Shown: piece by piece, positions 8,587 through 19,200 of the stretch
How positions within the stretch are numbered: the first letter of the stretch is position 1
Layout of the letters: each line of letters opens with the position of its first letter
Assembly (NCBI RefSeq): GCF_014642175.1
Contig: NZ_BMIL01000002.1
Location: forward strand, 62,001 to 126,000
Direction: 5' to 3'
From: Pedobacter quisquiliarum
GTDB taxonomy: Bacteria > Bacteroidota > Bacteroidia > Sphingobacteriales > Sphingobacteriaceae
DNA: 64,000 nucleotides
The notes under the pieces: model-generated
Database searches by the model: none
What the model saw: the letters and a program-made list of their open reading frames with translations, nothing else
Told to the model about the DNA's origin: nothing
Translations under genes and position numbers: made by a program

Positions 8587-9477
8587 TTATCTCCATGCAT
8601 CAATAAACCTGTATATATTGAAATTCTTTTCTTCCAATGCCACCTTTATATCGGCCAGCAAACGCTGTTTGTCAACATCCTGCGTTCGGTAGAACTGTAG
8701 TAACTTGAATGCTTTCTCAGCCAGGAGGTAGGGTTTTCGGAAATTGTCTTGCTGTAGCGCCGCTGATAACCATGCACATAGGGGCTCAATGCCTTCATTC
8801 TTATCTGCAACAGTCCTGAACACCGGAACTTCAGGTTCCGAATGCCGGAGCATTTTCTTCAGGTTGTTCGCAAAAAGATCTGCACCCTCACGGTCGGATT
8901 TATTCACGACAAAAGCCTGCGCAATTTCCATCAGTCCCGATTTGATGTTCTGGATTTCATCACCAGATTCCGGAACCAGCACAACCACTGTCCGTTCAGC
9001 CAGACCGGCAATTTCCAGCTCCGACTGGCCCACGCCCACGGTTTCTATGATGATGATATCGAAGTTGGAGGCTGACAATACGTCAACCATCTCCATTGTT
9101 TTTGTGGAAATACCGCCCAATGCGCCCCTTGTTGCAACAGAACGTATATATACATTGGGTTTATTGAACTGCTGCGCCATCCGGATGCGGTCGCCAAGCA
9201 GGGAACCGAAGTTAAACGGCGAAGTCGGATCCACAGCCAGTATGGCCACCCGCTTTCCGGCATCCGCGTAATTCGCGGTTATCGCATTGACCAGCGTACT
9301 CTTCCCGGCACCCGGAGGACCGGTTATCCCGATGATGGGTGTGTTCCGCTGCACTTCCACCGCGCGCAGCAAGGCCTCTGAATCTGCCAGACTGTTCTCC
9401 ACGATCGTTAATGCCCGCGCAATGCTGATGAAATCGCCCTGCTTTATGCCTTGAAGAAGTGTTTCTATTTTGTCCAT
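8587..9477 (-). CDS. meaB: MeaB/ArgK-type P-loop GTPase, methylmalonyl-CoA mutase chaperone
   Basis: MeaB-type G3E GTPases guard adenosylcobalamin-dependent methylmalonyl-CoA mutase, gating cofactor loading and removing damaged B12. The 296-residue protein has a helical N-terminus, Walker A GPPGAGKST at 53-61, a DPTSPF switch segment, the ETVGVGQSE block (switch II region) and NKSD for guanine specificity. Length fits the family. No mutase gene (mutA/mutB/scpA) is nearby in this window, so the partnership is from family knowledge. A stand-alone gene, divergent from the glycosyltransferase gene at 9585. Confidence 0.93.
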   Translation of the reverse strand: MDKIETLLQGIKQGDFISIARALTIVENSLADSEALLRAVEVQRNTPIIGITGPPGAGKSTLVNAITANYADAGKRVAILAVDPTSPFNFGSLLGDRIRMAQQFNKPNVYIRSVATRGALGGISTKTMEMVDVLSASNFDIIIIETVGVGQSELEIAGLAERTVVVLVPESGDEIQNIKSGLMEIAQAFVVNKSDREGADLFANNLKKMLRHSEPEVPVFRTVADKNEGIEPLCAWLSAALQQDNFRKPYLLAEKAFKLLQFYRTQDVDKQRLLADIKVALEEKNFNIYRFIDAWR

Positions 9478-9554
9478 CCGTTCAGCTTTGTTTACAAAGA
9501 AATATAAATATCCCCATATTCATGCACAGGCAAACAAAACCATCGTTTAGATGA

Positions 9555-9562
9555 TAACTTTG
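9555..9562 (+). promoter_or_regulatory. Candidate -7 element for the GT32-type gene
   Basis: TAACTTTG matches TAnnTTTG and lies 22 bases before the ATG at 9585. No clear TTG partner is present at the expected distance. Confidence 0.4.
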
Positions 9563-9584
9563 CGTTTTTAACCGCAGCAGGCAC

Positions 9585-10241
9585 ATGTCCATACCGAAGA
9601 TCATTCATCAAACCTTCAAAACAGCCAAACTACCTTTAATCACCCGCTGGCACATTTCCAGATTCCGGAAACGCAATCCGGATTACATCTATGCGTTTTA
9701 TGATGATGAAAGCATAATTAGCTTTCTAAAAGCGAACTTTGAAGAAGACGTGCTGACACAATACCTGCGTTTAAACATCGGGGCTGCCAAGGCAGATTTT
9801 TTCCGTTATGCGGTGCTGCTTAAAAAAGGTGGGGTTTATATAGACCTCGATAGCTCCATCAATGGCCGCCTTGCGAATTTCATCAAGCCTGAAGATGTGG
9901 CCATCATTTCCAAAGAACGCAATCCAGGACTGTATGTACAGTGGGCGCTGGTGTTCGAAGCCAATCATCCGTTCCTGCAGCGCTGCATGGAGATGGTGTT
10001 AGACAACATCAGAAACAACCGTTACCCGCACGATGTACATCAAATGACCGGCCCCCAGGTGTACAGCAATGCCATCAATGCTTGTCTGCAGGAAAACCCC
10101 GACATCCCGCACCGCGTGCTCGGTTACGACTATAACGGCCACCTGAAGTTCAAATACATGCTTGGCAAACTCATCTATGCCAACCGTTCAGAACACTGGA
10201 AAACCAAACAACTAACCACGTCAGTACTCAAAGAACAGTAG
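9585..10241 (+). CDS. Glycosyltransferase with DXD sugar-binding region (GT32-like)
   Basis: A 218-residue cytosolic or membrane-peripheral glycosyltransferase of the Gly_transf_sug (DXD) type related to GT32. It opens with PKIIHQTF, typical of the family. It carries AAKADFFRYAVLLKKGGVYIDLD with the metal-binding DLD (near residue 85), the region that binds the nucleotide sugar. It starts a run of surface-glycan genes (9.6-16.2 kb) and is followed 39 bp later by another transferase gene on the same strand. The donor sugar and acceptor cannot be read from the sequence. Confidence 0.88.
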   Translation: MSIPKIIHQTFKTAKLPLITRWHISRFRKRNPDYIYAFYDDESIISFLKANFEEDVLTQYLRLNIGAAKADFFRYAVLLKKGGVYIDLDSSINGRLANFIKPEDVAIISKERNPGLYVQWALVFEANHPFLQRCMEMVLDNIRNNRYPHDVHQMTGPQVYSNAINACLQENPDIPHRVLGYDYNGHLKFKYMLGKLIYANRSEHWKTKQLTTSVLKEQ

Positions 10242-10280
10242 AAACAGCCATAATTTGTACCTTGCCACCCAATTGCGTTT

Positions 10281-11159
10281 ATGAAAGTTTCAGGATTTAC
10301 CTTTATCAGAAATGCTGTCCAGAACGATTACCCCATTGTTCAGGCCATTACCTCCATCTTAGATCTGTGCGATGAGTTCATTGTGGTTGTCGGGAATTCC
10401 AATGACGACACCCGGAAGCTGATTGAGGATATCAATTCGCCCAAAATCAAAATCATAGACTCCATCTGGGACGATTCCCTGAAAGCAGGCGGAAAAGTAT
10501 TTGCGGCAGAAACCGACAAAGCCTTCAAGGCAATTGATCCGGATTCAGACTGGGCATTCTACATTCAAGGCGATGAAGTGGTACATGAAAAGTACCACGC
10601 CCTGATAAAAGCAGAAATGGAACAGGCACTGCAGCAGCCCAAAATTGAAGGCCTGCTGTTTAAATACCTCCACTTTTATGGTTCGTATGACTACTGCGGC
10701 AGCTCACGTCGCTGGTACCGCAGGGAAATCCGCCTCGTTAAAAACATCAAAGGCATACAATCCTACCGGGATGCACAGGGCTTCAGACTAAATGGCAGAA
10801 AGATTAAGGTAAAACTGATCGACGCCTATATATATCACTACGGCTGGGCACAACCACCTTCAGGCCTCAGCAACAAGGTGCGCAACTTCAACAAGTATTA
10901 CCACGATGAAGACTGGATGGACAAACACATGCCCGAAACCTTTGAATTCGACTACAGCAATGCAGATCGTCTGGTGAAGTTTACAGGCACGCATCCCAGC
11001 GTAATGCAAAAAAGGGTGGACCTGACCGGATGGAACATAGACATCAGCAAGGCGCAGCCGCAGAAGATGAACTTCCGGCGCAAGCTTCTGCAGAAAATAG
11101 AAGATCTAACTGGCTGGAGAATTGGCGAATACCGCAACTATGTCATCGTAGACCGCTAA
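10281..11159 (+). CDS. Glycosyltransferase family 2-like protein
   Basis: A 292-residue GT-A-type protein. The N-terminus MKVSGFTFIRNA, then EFIVVVGNSNDDT, fits the nucleotide-binding strand-loop of family 2-like transferases. QGDEVVHEKY replaces the usual DXD with GDE, as seen in the GT2 subgroup acting in cell-wall glycan synthesis. The C-terminal third is rich in basic and aromatic residues. It lies between the GT32-like gene and the ABC exporter, so a role in making lipopolysaccharide or capsule is likely. Substrate unknown. Confidence 0.82.
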   Translation: MKVSGFTFIRNAVQNDYPIVQAITSILDLCDEFIVVVGNSNDDTRKLIEDINSPKIKIIDSIWDDSLKAGGKVFAAETDKAFKAIDPDSDWAFYIQGDEVVHEKYHALIKAEMEQALQQPKIEGLLFKYLHFYGSYDYCGSSRRWYRREIRLVKNIKGIQSYRDAQGFRLNGRKIKVKLIDAYIYHYGWAQPPSGLSNKVRNFNKYYHDEDWMDKHMPETFEFDYSNADRLVKFTGTHPSVMQKRVDLTGWNIDISKAQPQKMNFRRKLLQKIEDLTGWRIGEYRNYVIVDR

Positions 11160-11224
11160 TGTAATATTCAGGATGTAAGCAGGCAGTAACGCGCAATAAA
11201 CACATCGTCAAAATAAAAAACACG

Positions 11225-11232
11225 TACATTTG
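11225..11232 (+). promoter_or_regulatory. Candidate -7 element for the ABC exporter gene
   Basis: TACATTTG matches TAnnTTTG, 16 bases before the ATG at 11249. No good -33 TTG is seen at the usual spacing. Confidence 0.4.
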
Positions 11233-11248
11233 TAAATTATCATACTTA

Positions 11249-13081
11249 ATGAAGGTTTATTTTCGCTTACTTTCCTTTGCAAAGCCAATTGAGAAATTTG
11301 CAATACCATATATCATAGCTACGCTATTGTCCGTGTTGTTTAACACGTTCAACTTCACGCTGCTAGTTCCCCTGCTTGACACCCTCTTCACGCAAACCGA
11401 CCAGATCGAACAAAAGTCCGGCATGGTTGATAAAGCTGCTTCAAGCTTCGACTTCCTGGGCCGCTTCAACGATTATATCGACTACTCCATCCGTGCAAAC
11501 GGGAAGTCAGAAACCTTAACCATCGTTTGTATCGTCATTCTTGGCTCCGTACTCCTGTCTAACCTGTTCCGGTACCTTTCGCAACGCTTCATGGAAGACC
11601 TAAGGGTGCACACGCTTTTAAACCTGCGGAAAACCGTTTACAACAACGTGATGGACCTGCATATCGGCTATTTCAACAACGAGCGCAAAGGCGATATCAT
11701 TTCTAAGGTGGCATCAGACGTTCAGGTGGTGCAGTTTACCGTAACCAATACGCTTCAGGTGGTTTTCAAAGAGCCATTGCAACTTATATTCTATGTCGGT
11801 GTACTACTGAGCATCTCCGTAAAACTTACCCTGTTCGCTTTATTGGTCATCCCAATTTCTGGTTTTATCATCAGCAAGATTGTGAAGCGATTGAAGCAGC
11901 AGGCAACAGCAGCACATGAGTCCTTCGCAAAAATGATCAGCTTTCTGGACGAGTCGCTAAGCGGCATAAAGATCGTCAAGGCCTTCAACGCCACAGAACG
12001 CACCAAGCAGAAGTTCCAGGCAGAAAACGAGCACTATTCCAACATTAACCGGAAGATGGTAAGGCGTCAGCAACTTGCATCACCCGTTTCGCAGTCTCTC
12101 GGTATTCTCATCGTGGTAATCATCGTGCTGTACGGTGGTAACTTGGTCATCAGCGGCAGCAACGAGTTTTCACCTTCAGAATTCATCTTATACATCGCCA
12201 TCTTCTCTCAGGTGATGCAGCCGATCAAAGCACTAAGTGATTCCTTCAGCGCCATTCACACCGGTATCGCTGCAGGTGAGCGCGTGCTTGATCTGATCGA
12301 TACCAAACCTGCTCTGGAAGATAAACCAGATGCAGTGGACTTTCCGACCTTTACCAATGCACTGCGCTTTCAGGATGTAAACTTCTTTTACGGCGAAAAG
12401 CAGGTGTTGAAAAACATCAACCTCTCTATCGAAAAAGGAAAGACACTCGCGCTGGTAGGCCCCTCAGGTGGTGGTAAAAGCACGCTTATGGACCTGATCC
12501 CGCGCTTTATCGATCCGACAAATGGCAGCATCAAGCTGGATGGTGTTGACCTGCGTGATGGCAAAGTAGAAACCCTGAGACGTCAGATGGGTACCGTGAA
12601 CCAGGATTCTTTCCTATTTAATGATTCCATCTTTAACAACATCGCTTTCGGTAAACCGGATGCTAGTGTTGAAGAAGTGGAAAATGCAGCCCGGATTGCC
12701 AATGCACATGAATTTATCCTGAATACAGAAAGCGGCTATCAGACCTTCGTAGGTGATCGTGGAAACAGGCTTTCCGGCGGGCAACGCCAAAGGATTTGTA
12801 TCGCAAGGGCTGTACTTGCAAACCCACCAATAATGCTGCTGGACGAAGCTACATCAGCGCTGGATACCGAATCTGAAAAACTGGTACAGGAAGCGCTGAA
12901 CAACCTAATGAAAAACAGAACATCAATCGTTATTGCGCACCGTCTAAGTACCATTCAACACGCAGACACCATCGTGGTTATTGAAAGAGGAGAGATTATC
13001 GAACAGGGTAATCACCTGGATCTGATGAGCAGGAACGGCCTATACAAGCGCCTCATCAACATGCAAACCTTCGATGAGTAG
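11249..13081 (+). CDS. ABC transporter, fused permease and ATPase (MsbA-like exporter)
   Basis: A 610-residue half-transporter of the lipid/drug exporter type. Residues 1-330 form a six-helix ABC membrane domain. The C-terminal nucleotide-binding domain has Walker A GPSGGGKST, the signature LSGGQRQR, Walker B IMLLDEATSALD and the switch His in IVIAHRLST. MsbA-type proteins flip lipid A-core or other lipid-linked glycans across the inner membrane. Placement among five glycosyltransferase genes supports a glycolipid-export role, but multidrug export cannot be excluded. It has its own promoter candidate and is convergent with the next gene, with a 9-bp gap. Confidence 0.92.
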   Translation: MKVYFRLLSFAKPIEKFAIPYIIATLLSVLFNTFNFTLLVPLLDTLFTQTDQIEQKSGMVDKAASSFDFLGRFNDYIDYSIRANGKSETLTIVCIVILGSVLLSNLFRYLSQRFMEDLRVHTLLNLRKTVYNNVMDLHIGYFNNERKGDIISKVASDVQVVQFTVTNTLQVVFKEPLQLIFYVGVLLSISVKLTLFALLVIPISGFIISKIVKRLKQQATAAHESFAKMISFLDESLSGIKIVKAFNATERTKQKFQAENEHYSNINRKMVRRQQLASPVSQSLGILIVVIIVLYGGNLVISGSNEFSPSEFILYIAIFSQVMQPIKALSDSFSAIHTGIAAGERVLDLIDTKPALEDKPDAVDFPTFTNALRFQDVNFFYGEKQVLKNINLSIEKGKTLALVGPSGGGKSTLMDLIPRFIDPTNGSIKLDGVDLRDGKVETLRRQMGTVNQDSFLFNDSIFNNIAFGKPDASVEEVENAARIANAHEFILNTESGYQTFVGDRGNRLSGGQRQRICIARAVLANPPIMLLDEATSALDTESEKLVQEALNNLMKNRTSIVIAHRLSTIQHADTIVVIERGEIIEQGNHLDLMSRNGLYKRLINMQTFDE

Positions 13082-13090
13082 TAAAAAAGC

Positions 13091-14014
13091 TTAAGGCTGG
13101 TAATTCTTCCTGAAACAGATCTTACGGGTCAGGTTTAGCTTGCTGATGTAGGATTTATGACTCGAGAAAAAGATCTCGTCAATTTTACCCACCAGTACAT
13201 TAAACAACTTCTGCCGTTTAACAAGGCGGTAATCCGAACTGAAGCAATCTGCAAAACACGAGAAGAAGTCGGTGTAAACGGAATTCTTGCGACTGTAGTT
13301 CCGGATCAAAGCAATCGTGCTGGGCGCGATGTACATCCCCTGTCCTTTCGACTTTTTAGCGGCTTTCAGCCGAAGTATATCCGTTTCCGAATGCTCATGC
13401 TGCCGATACTTCACCAGTGCTTTAGGGATCAGCTTTATGCCGCCATTTAAAGAAGCAACAAACGCTATCCAACGGTCGTGGTAAATGTTATTGTCAAAAG
13501 GCATGATCTCCGGCAGCAAAGACCTCCTAAATAAGATCGAATGCCCCGAGACGCAATTGAACAACAGGAATGGAAAAGGTGATTTTCCCTGGTATAACGT
13601 AAGGATATCGCCTAGGTTCCGGTGCATATCCGCACCCTGTGCATCAATAAACGCAGAATCGTGGTAAATCAGTGCCGCATCGCCAATCCGGTCAACCTGC
13701 GTACGAATCTTATCCAGCTCCCAAATGTCATCCTGATCGGAAAGTGCAATAAACTCGCCCTTGCATTTTGAAATCACACCTTCGAAGTTTTTCTTGTACC
13801 CCAGATTAGTACTATTCTGGTAATAGCTGAAGAATGGATATGCCGCCTGGTATTCTTCAAGGATCGCAACCGTGCCATCACTAGAGCAGTCATCCGCTAC
13901 AATAATCTCCAGATTATCGTAATGCTGCAACACCAGGCTATCTAATTGGGGCCTTAAATACTGTTCACCGTTGTAGGTGCATACTGCAATTGAAACTAGC
14001 ACATCTTTCATCAT
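13091..14014 (-). CDS. Glycosyltransferase family 2 (rhamnosyl/galactosyl-type)
   Basis: A 307-residue GT-A enzyme with the canonical N-terminus VSIAVCTYNGEQYL, the nucleotide-binding EIIVADDCSSDGT and ALSDQDDIW, the DXD-equivalent seen in rhamnosyl- and galactosyl-type family 2 enzymes. Full length for the group. The start is a double ATG (MMKDVLV) and either Met may be used. It lies 9 bp downstream of another family 2 gene on the minus strand, so the two are probably one transcript. Acceptor likely a surface polysaccharide; sugar unknown. Confidence 0.9.
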   Translation of the reverse strand: MMKDVLVSIAVCTYNGEQYLRPQLDSLVLQHYDNLEIIVADDCSSDGTVAILEEYQAAYPFFSYYQNSTNLGYKKNFEGVISKCKGEFIALSDQDDIWELDKIRTQVDRIGDAALIYHDSAFIDAQGADMHRNLGDILTLYQGKSPFPFLLFNCVSGHSILFRRSLLPEIMPFDNNIYHDRWIAFVASLNGGIKLIPKALVKYRQHEHSETDILRLKAAKKSKGQGMYIAPSTIALIRNYSRKNSVYTDFFSCFADCFSSDYRLVKRQKLFNVLVGKIDEIFFSSHKSYISKLNLTRKICFRKNYQP

Positions 14015-14023
14015 CGGGAGATC

Positions 14024-15007
14024 TTATAACCTTACTACATCACGACTACTAATCGAATTTCTAATGAGCTCCATGATATCATCGATATTCAATGATGAAG
14101 CATGTTTATCCTTTAGGCTGTTCAGCTTTTGCTTGGATGCCCGGATCTGCTCAGCCATGCCCAGGTACTCGCGGTAGGCATTCCAGATCCAGAACTTCCC
14201 AATCAGTGCTTTCGCAAGGACTTCAACCACCAGTATATGAACTGGAAGGATGAAGGCACGAAAACCCGACAAGTGAATCTGCTGGAATATGAACCTGTTC
14301 CGGTAGTAAACCGTGCTTAACAGCCGGGCGCGAACGTTGCTTTTTATACTGCCACTCACCTGATGGAAACACACCGAAGCATGTTCGTAATAACACTTCC
14401 ATCCAAGCAGCCAGGCACGGGTGCTGAGGTCTGAATCTTCAGAGCTAAAAGGAGAATAGATCTCATCGAAACCATTCAGCTCTTTCAGCTTTGCCGTATC
14501 CACCAGTGCATTTGCACCAGAAAGATATGCCGTGTACGCCCATTCATGCGCGTGTTCATTGTAATAAAAGCGGTTGGCTTTAATCCTGCAGCCCTGGTAA
14601 AAAAGAATCCTTGCTGCATCCTCAATGCGATCGCCATCCTTACTCATAATCCGGCCCATCACACCAAAGGTATCCTCCTGCTCAAAGTACTTCCACTGCT
14701 CCTTAAAGTAATCAGGGGTAAGTTGGACATCTGAGTTCAGGATAAAGCTGAGTTCCATCGTTGCCGCTTCAATACCCCGGTTACAAGTGCCGGCGAAGCC
14801 AAGGTTCTTACTGTTCACCAGCAACCGGACCTCCGGATAATGCTCGCGAATAAACGCCACACTATCATCTTTGGAGCAATCATCTATGATAATAACTTCA
14901 TAGCGGGTCTCAGCATTCTGCAATGCAGTCATCACGGAGGGTAAATACATCTCCATCAACTTTCTTCCATTGTAATTGGGCAGAACTACCGAAACGCTTT
15001 TTTTCAT
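14024..15007 (-). CDS. Glycosyltransferase family 2
   Basis: A 327-residue family 2 transferase. SVVLPNYNGRKLM, the VIIIDDCSKDDS nucleotide-binding block and FILNSDVQLTP (the D-x-D-like NSD) are visible. GANALVD and EDSDLSTRAWLLGW match the acceptor-side ED motif. The C-terminus has a hydrophobic segment around HILVVEVLAKALIGKF that may peripherally anchor it to the membrane. It is first in a two-gene minus-strand unit with the 13091 gene. Confidence 0.9.
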   Translation of the reverse strand: MKKSVSVVLPNYNGRKLMEMYLPSVMTALQNAETRYEVIIIDDCSKDDSVAFIREHYPEVRLLVNSKNLGFAGTCNRGIEAATMELSFILNSDVQLTPDYFKEQWKYFEQEDTFGVMGRIMSKDGDRIEDAARILFYQGCRIKANRFYYNEHAHEWAYTAYLSGANALVDTAKLKELNGFDEIYSPFSSEDSDLSTRAWLLGWKCYYEHASVCFHQVSGSIKSNVRARLLSTVYYRNRFIFQQIHLSGFRAFILPVHILVVEVLAKALIGKFWIWNAYREYLGMAEQIRASKQKLNSLKDKHASSLNIDDIMELIRNSISSRDVVRL

Positions 15008-15162
15008 CTATCCAGGTTTTATTGGGCTTAGGCCTTATTGAGCATCAGTTCAAAATTTTCTTAGCATACTGCTTAAACGAACTGATCATTTAAAACGCTA
15101 CACGCAAGTACGCGCGTTTACGGAGAAATACTTTTATCCACTTAAAGGATATCAGGCCTATA

Positions 15163-15170
15163 CAAAGCTA
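15163..15170 (-). promoter_or_regulatory. Candidate -7 element upstream of the 14024-15007 transferase gene
   Basis: On the minus strand it reads TAGCTTTG, matching TAnnTTTG, with a TTTG 16 bp further upstream (slightly short spacing). It would give a leader of about 150 bases. The 15008-15299 gap has no coding sequence I can support. Confidence 0.3.
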
Positions 15171-15299
15171 TGTAATTTTGTTGTAGCAAATTCTAAAAGC
15201 AGCCTATGTTCGACCATAAAGCGCCTAAAGGAACCTCCAGGCAATCTGCCTGTGCTTTACAATATTCGAGCCAACTGACTGAGGGATAACACTTGCCAA

Positions 15300-16175
15300 C
15301 TAATACCGTCGCACCAGCAGCTTCAGATTGAACAATAGAAATTGTTTTAAGCCAAGCGCCCGACGGGCATCGTACTTCCAAAGGATTGCAATACGATCGC
15401 TTAAGCCATAACCCATCACGGCCATCTTTTTGAACAGGGCCTTACCCGCAGATTTCTCCGCATACCTGACCTCCCTGGCGGGGATATCACCAACAATCCT
15501 TGGTAGGGCATCTTTGTGTTTGTTGTGGAGTTTCAACATGGCGTCTAACCAATCGGCCGAGTAATTGCCTTCTGAGAAATGCTCAATTAACACCCCGAAA
15601 GTAACGCAGACCTTATATTGCCGCGCCACCTGCAGTGAATAATCGAGATCGTAGCCATGAAAACCGCGAAGCAGCTGTTCGTCGAATTTGATGGTCTTAA
15701 AGACCGACTTTCGGGTACACAGCCACACGCCATCAAGGGTAGCCACTTCGGATACCTCCTCATCACTCGTGTTGTACACGAAATGCTGTGTTTTTAGGTC
15801 CTCAAACTTAAAGCGTTGAATGAAATTGGCTTTATGCCAGGGGATGCTGATTCCCGGGCATGACCATCCCCCGGGCATCAAACATTTATACTTTGACCCT
15901 GCAACGCCGAGTAACCCGATTTCAGGGTTACTGAGGACTTCCACCACATTATGCCCCCAGTTTTGCGTGTGAAACTGAATATCTTCGTGCATAAAGCAGA
16001 GTAGGTCATACTTCGCCTGCGAAGCTGCAGCATTATAAACCTCGCATATCCCCCGCTTGCCATCGCCATTAGGTACAGCAATAACTTCATATGGAACACC
16101 TATAGTCTCCCTAATATTCTCTTTAACGGCAGTTAAATACCCTGGATTAGAAGAAGATATCACGATCGAAATCAT
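15300..16175 (-). CDS. Glycosyltransferase-like protein (GT-A fold)
   Basis: About 291 residues from the internal ATG (MISIVISSSN), which matches the usual start of this family; the frame can be read from 16196, adding seven residues. It shows the GT-A pattern VIAVPNGDGKRGICEVYNAA, LLCFMHEDI (acidic metal-binding HED) and LDGVWLCTRKSVF, the last resembling family 2 acceptor segments. This is the GT2-like 'glycosyltransferase' group common in Bacteroidota surface-glycan clusters. It ends the glycan patch and is separated from infB by a terminator. Sugar specificity unknown. Confidence 0.82.
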   Translation of the reverse strand: MISIVISSSNPGYLTAVKENIRETIGVPYEVIAVPNGDGKRGICEVYNAAASQAKYDLLCFMHEDIQFHTQNWGHNVVEVLSNPEIGLLGVAGSKYKCLMPGGWSCPGISIPWHKANFIQRFKFEDLKTQHFVYNTSDEEVSEVATLDGVWLCTRKSVFKTIKFDEQLLRGFHGYDLDYSLQVARQYKVCVTFGVLIEHFSEGNYSADWLDAMLKLHNKHKDALPRIVGDIPAREVRYAEKSAGKALFKKMAVMGYGLSDRIAILWKYDARRALGLKQFLLFNLKLLVRRY

Positions 16176-16213
16176 ACCCAGATAACGCAACATCATGCCA
16201 AAACGCGACGCCC

Positions 16214-16253
16214 AAAAAAAAAAAATCCCTGCCCGAATGAACAGGCAGGGATT
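16214..16253 (-). terminator. Terminator of the rimP-nusA-infB operon
   Basis: A 10-bp perfect stem, AATCCCTGCC at 16224-16233 and GGCAGGGATT at 16244-16253, is followed on the minus strand by a ten-base T tract (16214-16223). It lies 21 bp after the infB stop. Confidence 0.9.
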
Positions 16254-16274
16254 AAATATATTTGAACTTAAAGA

Positions 16275-19200
16275 TTACAGCTTACGCTTAACTTCTACTT
16301 GTTCGTATGCTTCAACGATATCACCAACCTCAATGTTATTGAAGTTATGGATATTCAATCCGCATTCGTAACCCGCATTAACCTCTTTCACATCATCTTT
16401 ATAACGTTTCAATGAAGCCAGTTCACCTGTGTAAACAACTACACCGTCACGTACAATCCGGATCTTGCTGTTTCTTGTGATCTTACCATCAAGAACCATA
16501 CATCCTGCGATGGTACCCACTTTCGTGATCTTGAACACATCTCTGATCTCAACGTTAGCCGTGATTTTCTCTTCGAATTCCGGTGCCAACATACCCTCCA
16601 TTGCCGCTTTGATCTCGTTGATCGCATCGTAGATGATGGAGTAAAGACGGATGTCGATTTGCTCCGCTTCCGCAAGTTTTCTGGCCCCCGGCGAAGGACG
16701 TACCTGGAAACCGATGATGATCGCATCTGAAGCAGAAGCCAGAAGTACATCAGATTCTGAAATCTGACCAACCGCTTTACCAATGATATTGATCTGGATT
16801 TCCTGTGTAGACAGTTTCAATAGCGAGTCAGATAGTGCCTCGATAGATCCATCCACGTCACCTTTAACAATCAGGTTCAGCTCCTTAAAGTTACCAATTG
16901 CAAGTCGTCTTCCGATCTCATCAAGGGTAATGTGTTTCTGGGTACGTAAACCTTGCTCACGCATCAACTGCAGACGCTTGTTTGCAATATCACGTGCTTC
17001 ATGTTCCGTTTCCAATGCGTTGAACCTGTCACCCGCAGTTGGCGCACCCTGCATACCCAATACCTGAACCGGTACAGAAGGACCAGCCTCGTTTACCTTT
17101 TGTCCACGCTCATTGAATAACGCTTTAACACGTCCACTGTAGCTACCTGCAAGAATTGGATCACCAATTTTCAAAGTACCAGCCTGTACAAGTACCGTTG
17201 TTACAATACCACGGCCTTTATCCAGGGTTGCTTCAATTACGCTACCTGTAGCGCGTTTATTAGGATTTGCTTTCAGTTCAAGTAATTCCGCTTCAAGTAA
17301 TACTTTTTCAAGTAATAGATCTACGTTCAATCCACTCTTACCAGAAATCTCCTGCGACTGGAATTTACCACCCCAATCCTCTACCAGGATATTCATCTGC
17401 GAAAGCTGCTCTCTGATTCTTTCAGAGTTCGCACCCGGCTTATCAATTTTAGTAAATGCAAATACCAATGGTACACCTGCAGCCTGTGCGTGGTTGATGG
17501 CCTCTTTAGTCTGTGGCATCACCGCATCATCCGCTGCAACAACGATAATGGCAATATCCGCTACCTTCGCACCACGTGCACGCATCGCCGTAAAGGCCTC
17601 GTGACCCGGTGTATCCAGGAAGGTTACCTGTTTACCAGTTGGTGTAGTTACCATGTAGGCACCAATGTGCTGGGTAATACCACCCGCCTCACCGGCAACA
17701 ACGTTTGCTTTACGGATATAATCCAGCAATGAGGTCTTACCGTGATCGACGTGACCCATAATGGTCACAACCGGTGCTCTTGGAATCAAATCTTCCGGTT
17801 CATCTTCCTGCTCGATAATCGAATCACTTTCGTCATCAGGCTTCACAAACTGGATTTCGTATCCAAATTCGTCCGCTACGATCGTCAGTGTTTCTGCATC
17901 CAAACGTTGGTTGATGGAAACGAACATACCCAAACTCATACAGGTACCAATGATCTTCGTAACCTGTACGTCCATCATAGTTGCCAGCTCATTCGCCGTA
18001 ACAAATTCCGTTACCCTTAGTACTTTAGATTGCAGCTCCTGCTCCATTGCTGCCTCTTCAGCAGTCATGGCAACATCGTCACGTTTCTGGCGACGAAGTT
18101 TGGCACGTTGTGCAAACTTTCCAGATTTACCAGCACCGCTCAAACGAGCAAGTGTAGCTTTAATCTGATCTTGTATTTCTTTCTCCGTAGGTTCTTCCTT
18201 AGGACCTCCTGAGCCTGGCGCACCAGGTCTGGCGTTTCTAAAGTTTGGCCTGTTGGCAGTATTGTTAGTGTTGTTCCTGAAATCAGGTCTGTTCGTAAAG
18301 GTTGGTGCACCTGCAGGTCTTGCTGGCGTACCCGCAGCTGTGCCCTGGTTTGTACCAGTTGCAGTGCCTTGTCCTTGAACCGGATTAACACCCGGTGTTT
18401 TCTTACGTTTCCTTTTACGCTTCGCTTCTGCACTTTCATTAGATGAAGCAACAGGAGAAGACTTTCTTTCTGGAGTGGTTGGTAAAACAATTTTACCAAT
18501 AATGTTCGGACCAGATAGCTTTACAGAACGTGCTTTAATCACCTCAACCTCTTCTGGCTTGTCTGCCTTCGGCGCTTCAGCTACAGGCTTCGGTGCTTCA
18601 ACAGGTTTCTCAACCGGCGCTGGTGCTTCTGCTGCAACTTCTTTCGGCGCTTCAACAGGTTTCTCAACCGGTGCTGGTGCTTCCGCTACAACTTCTTTCG
18701 GTGCTTCAGGTGCTTTTTCCGCTACCGGAGGTACAACCGCTTCTACTTTCGCAGGCTCCGGTGTAACCACTTTCGGTGCTTCAGCCACTGCAGGCGTTTC
18801 CGCTACCGGTGCCGCTGCAGGCTCATCTTTCTTAGCAGGTCGGGTTTTCGCATTCAGGTTGTTCAGATCAATCTTACCGACAATCTTAACGCCAGGCAAA
18901 GTGCCTTCTTCTTGCTTTTCCTCCGCAGGAGCAGGTGCTGCCGCTGCCGGTTCTTCTTTTGCTTTAGGAGCAACCGCCGCCTCGTCCTTAGGTTTTTCTG
19001 TATGTGGTGTATGTACGTTAAGGTTCTTAACTAATATACCCTCATTTTCAAACTCTACATTTTTTCTAGGTGCCTCCGCAACTTTCTCAGTTACTTCAGG
19101 CTCATCACGACGAATTTTACCTATAACAATTTGATTAGCTTCTTCTTTTACAATTTTGTCTCCCTGAAACTCCTTCAACAAAGAGTCATACATCTCACGG

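Noticed and set aside
15205-15288. 27-codon plus-strand frame after a TAATTTTG in the 15.0-15.3 kb gap
   Set aside because: No -33 element, no family and no supporting context; more likely chance.
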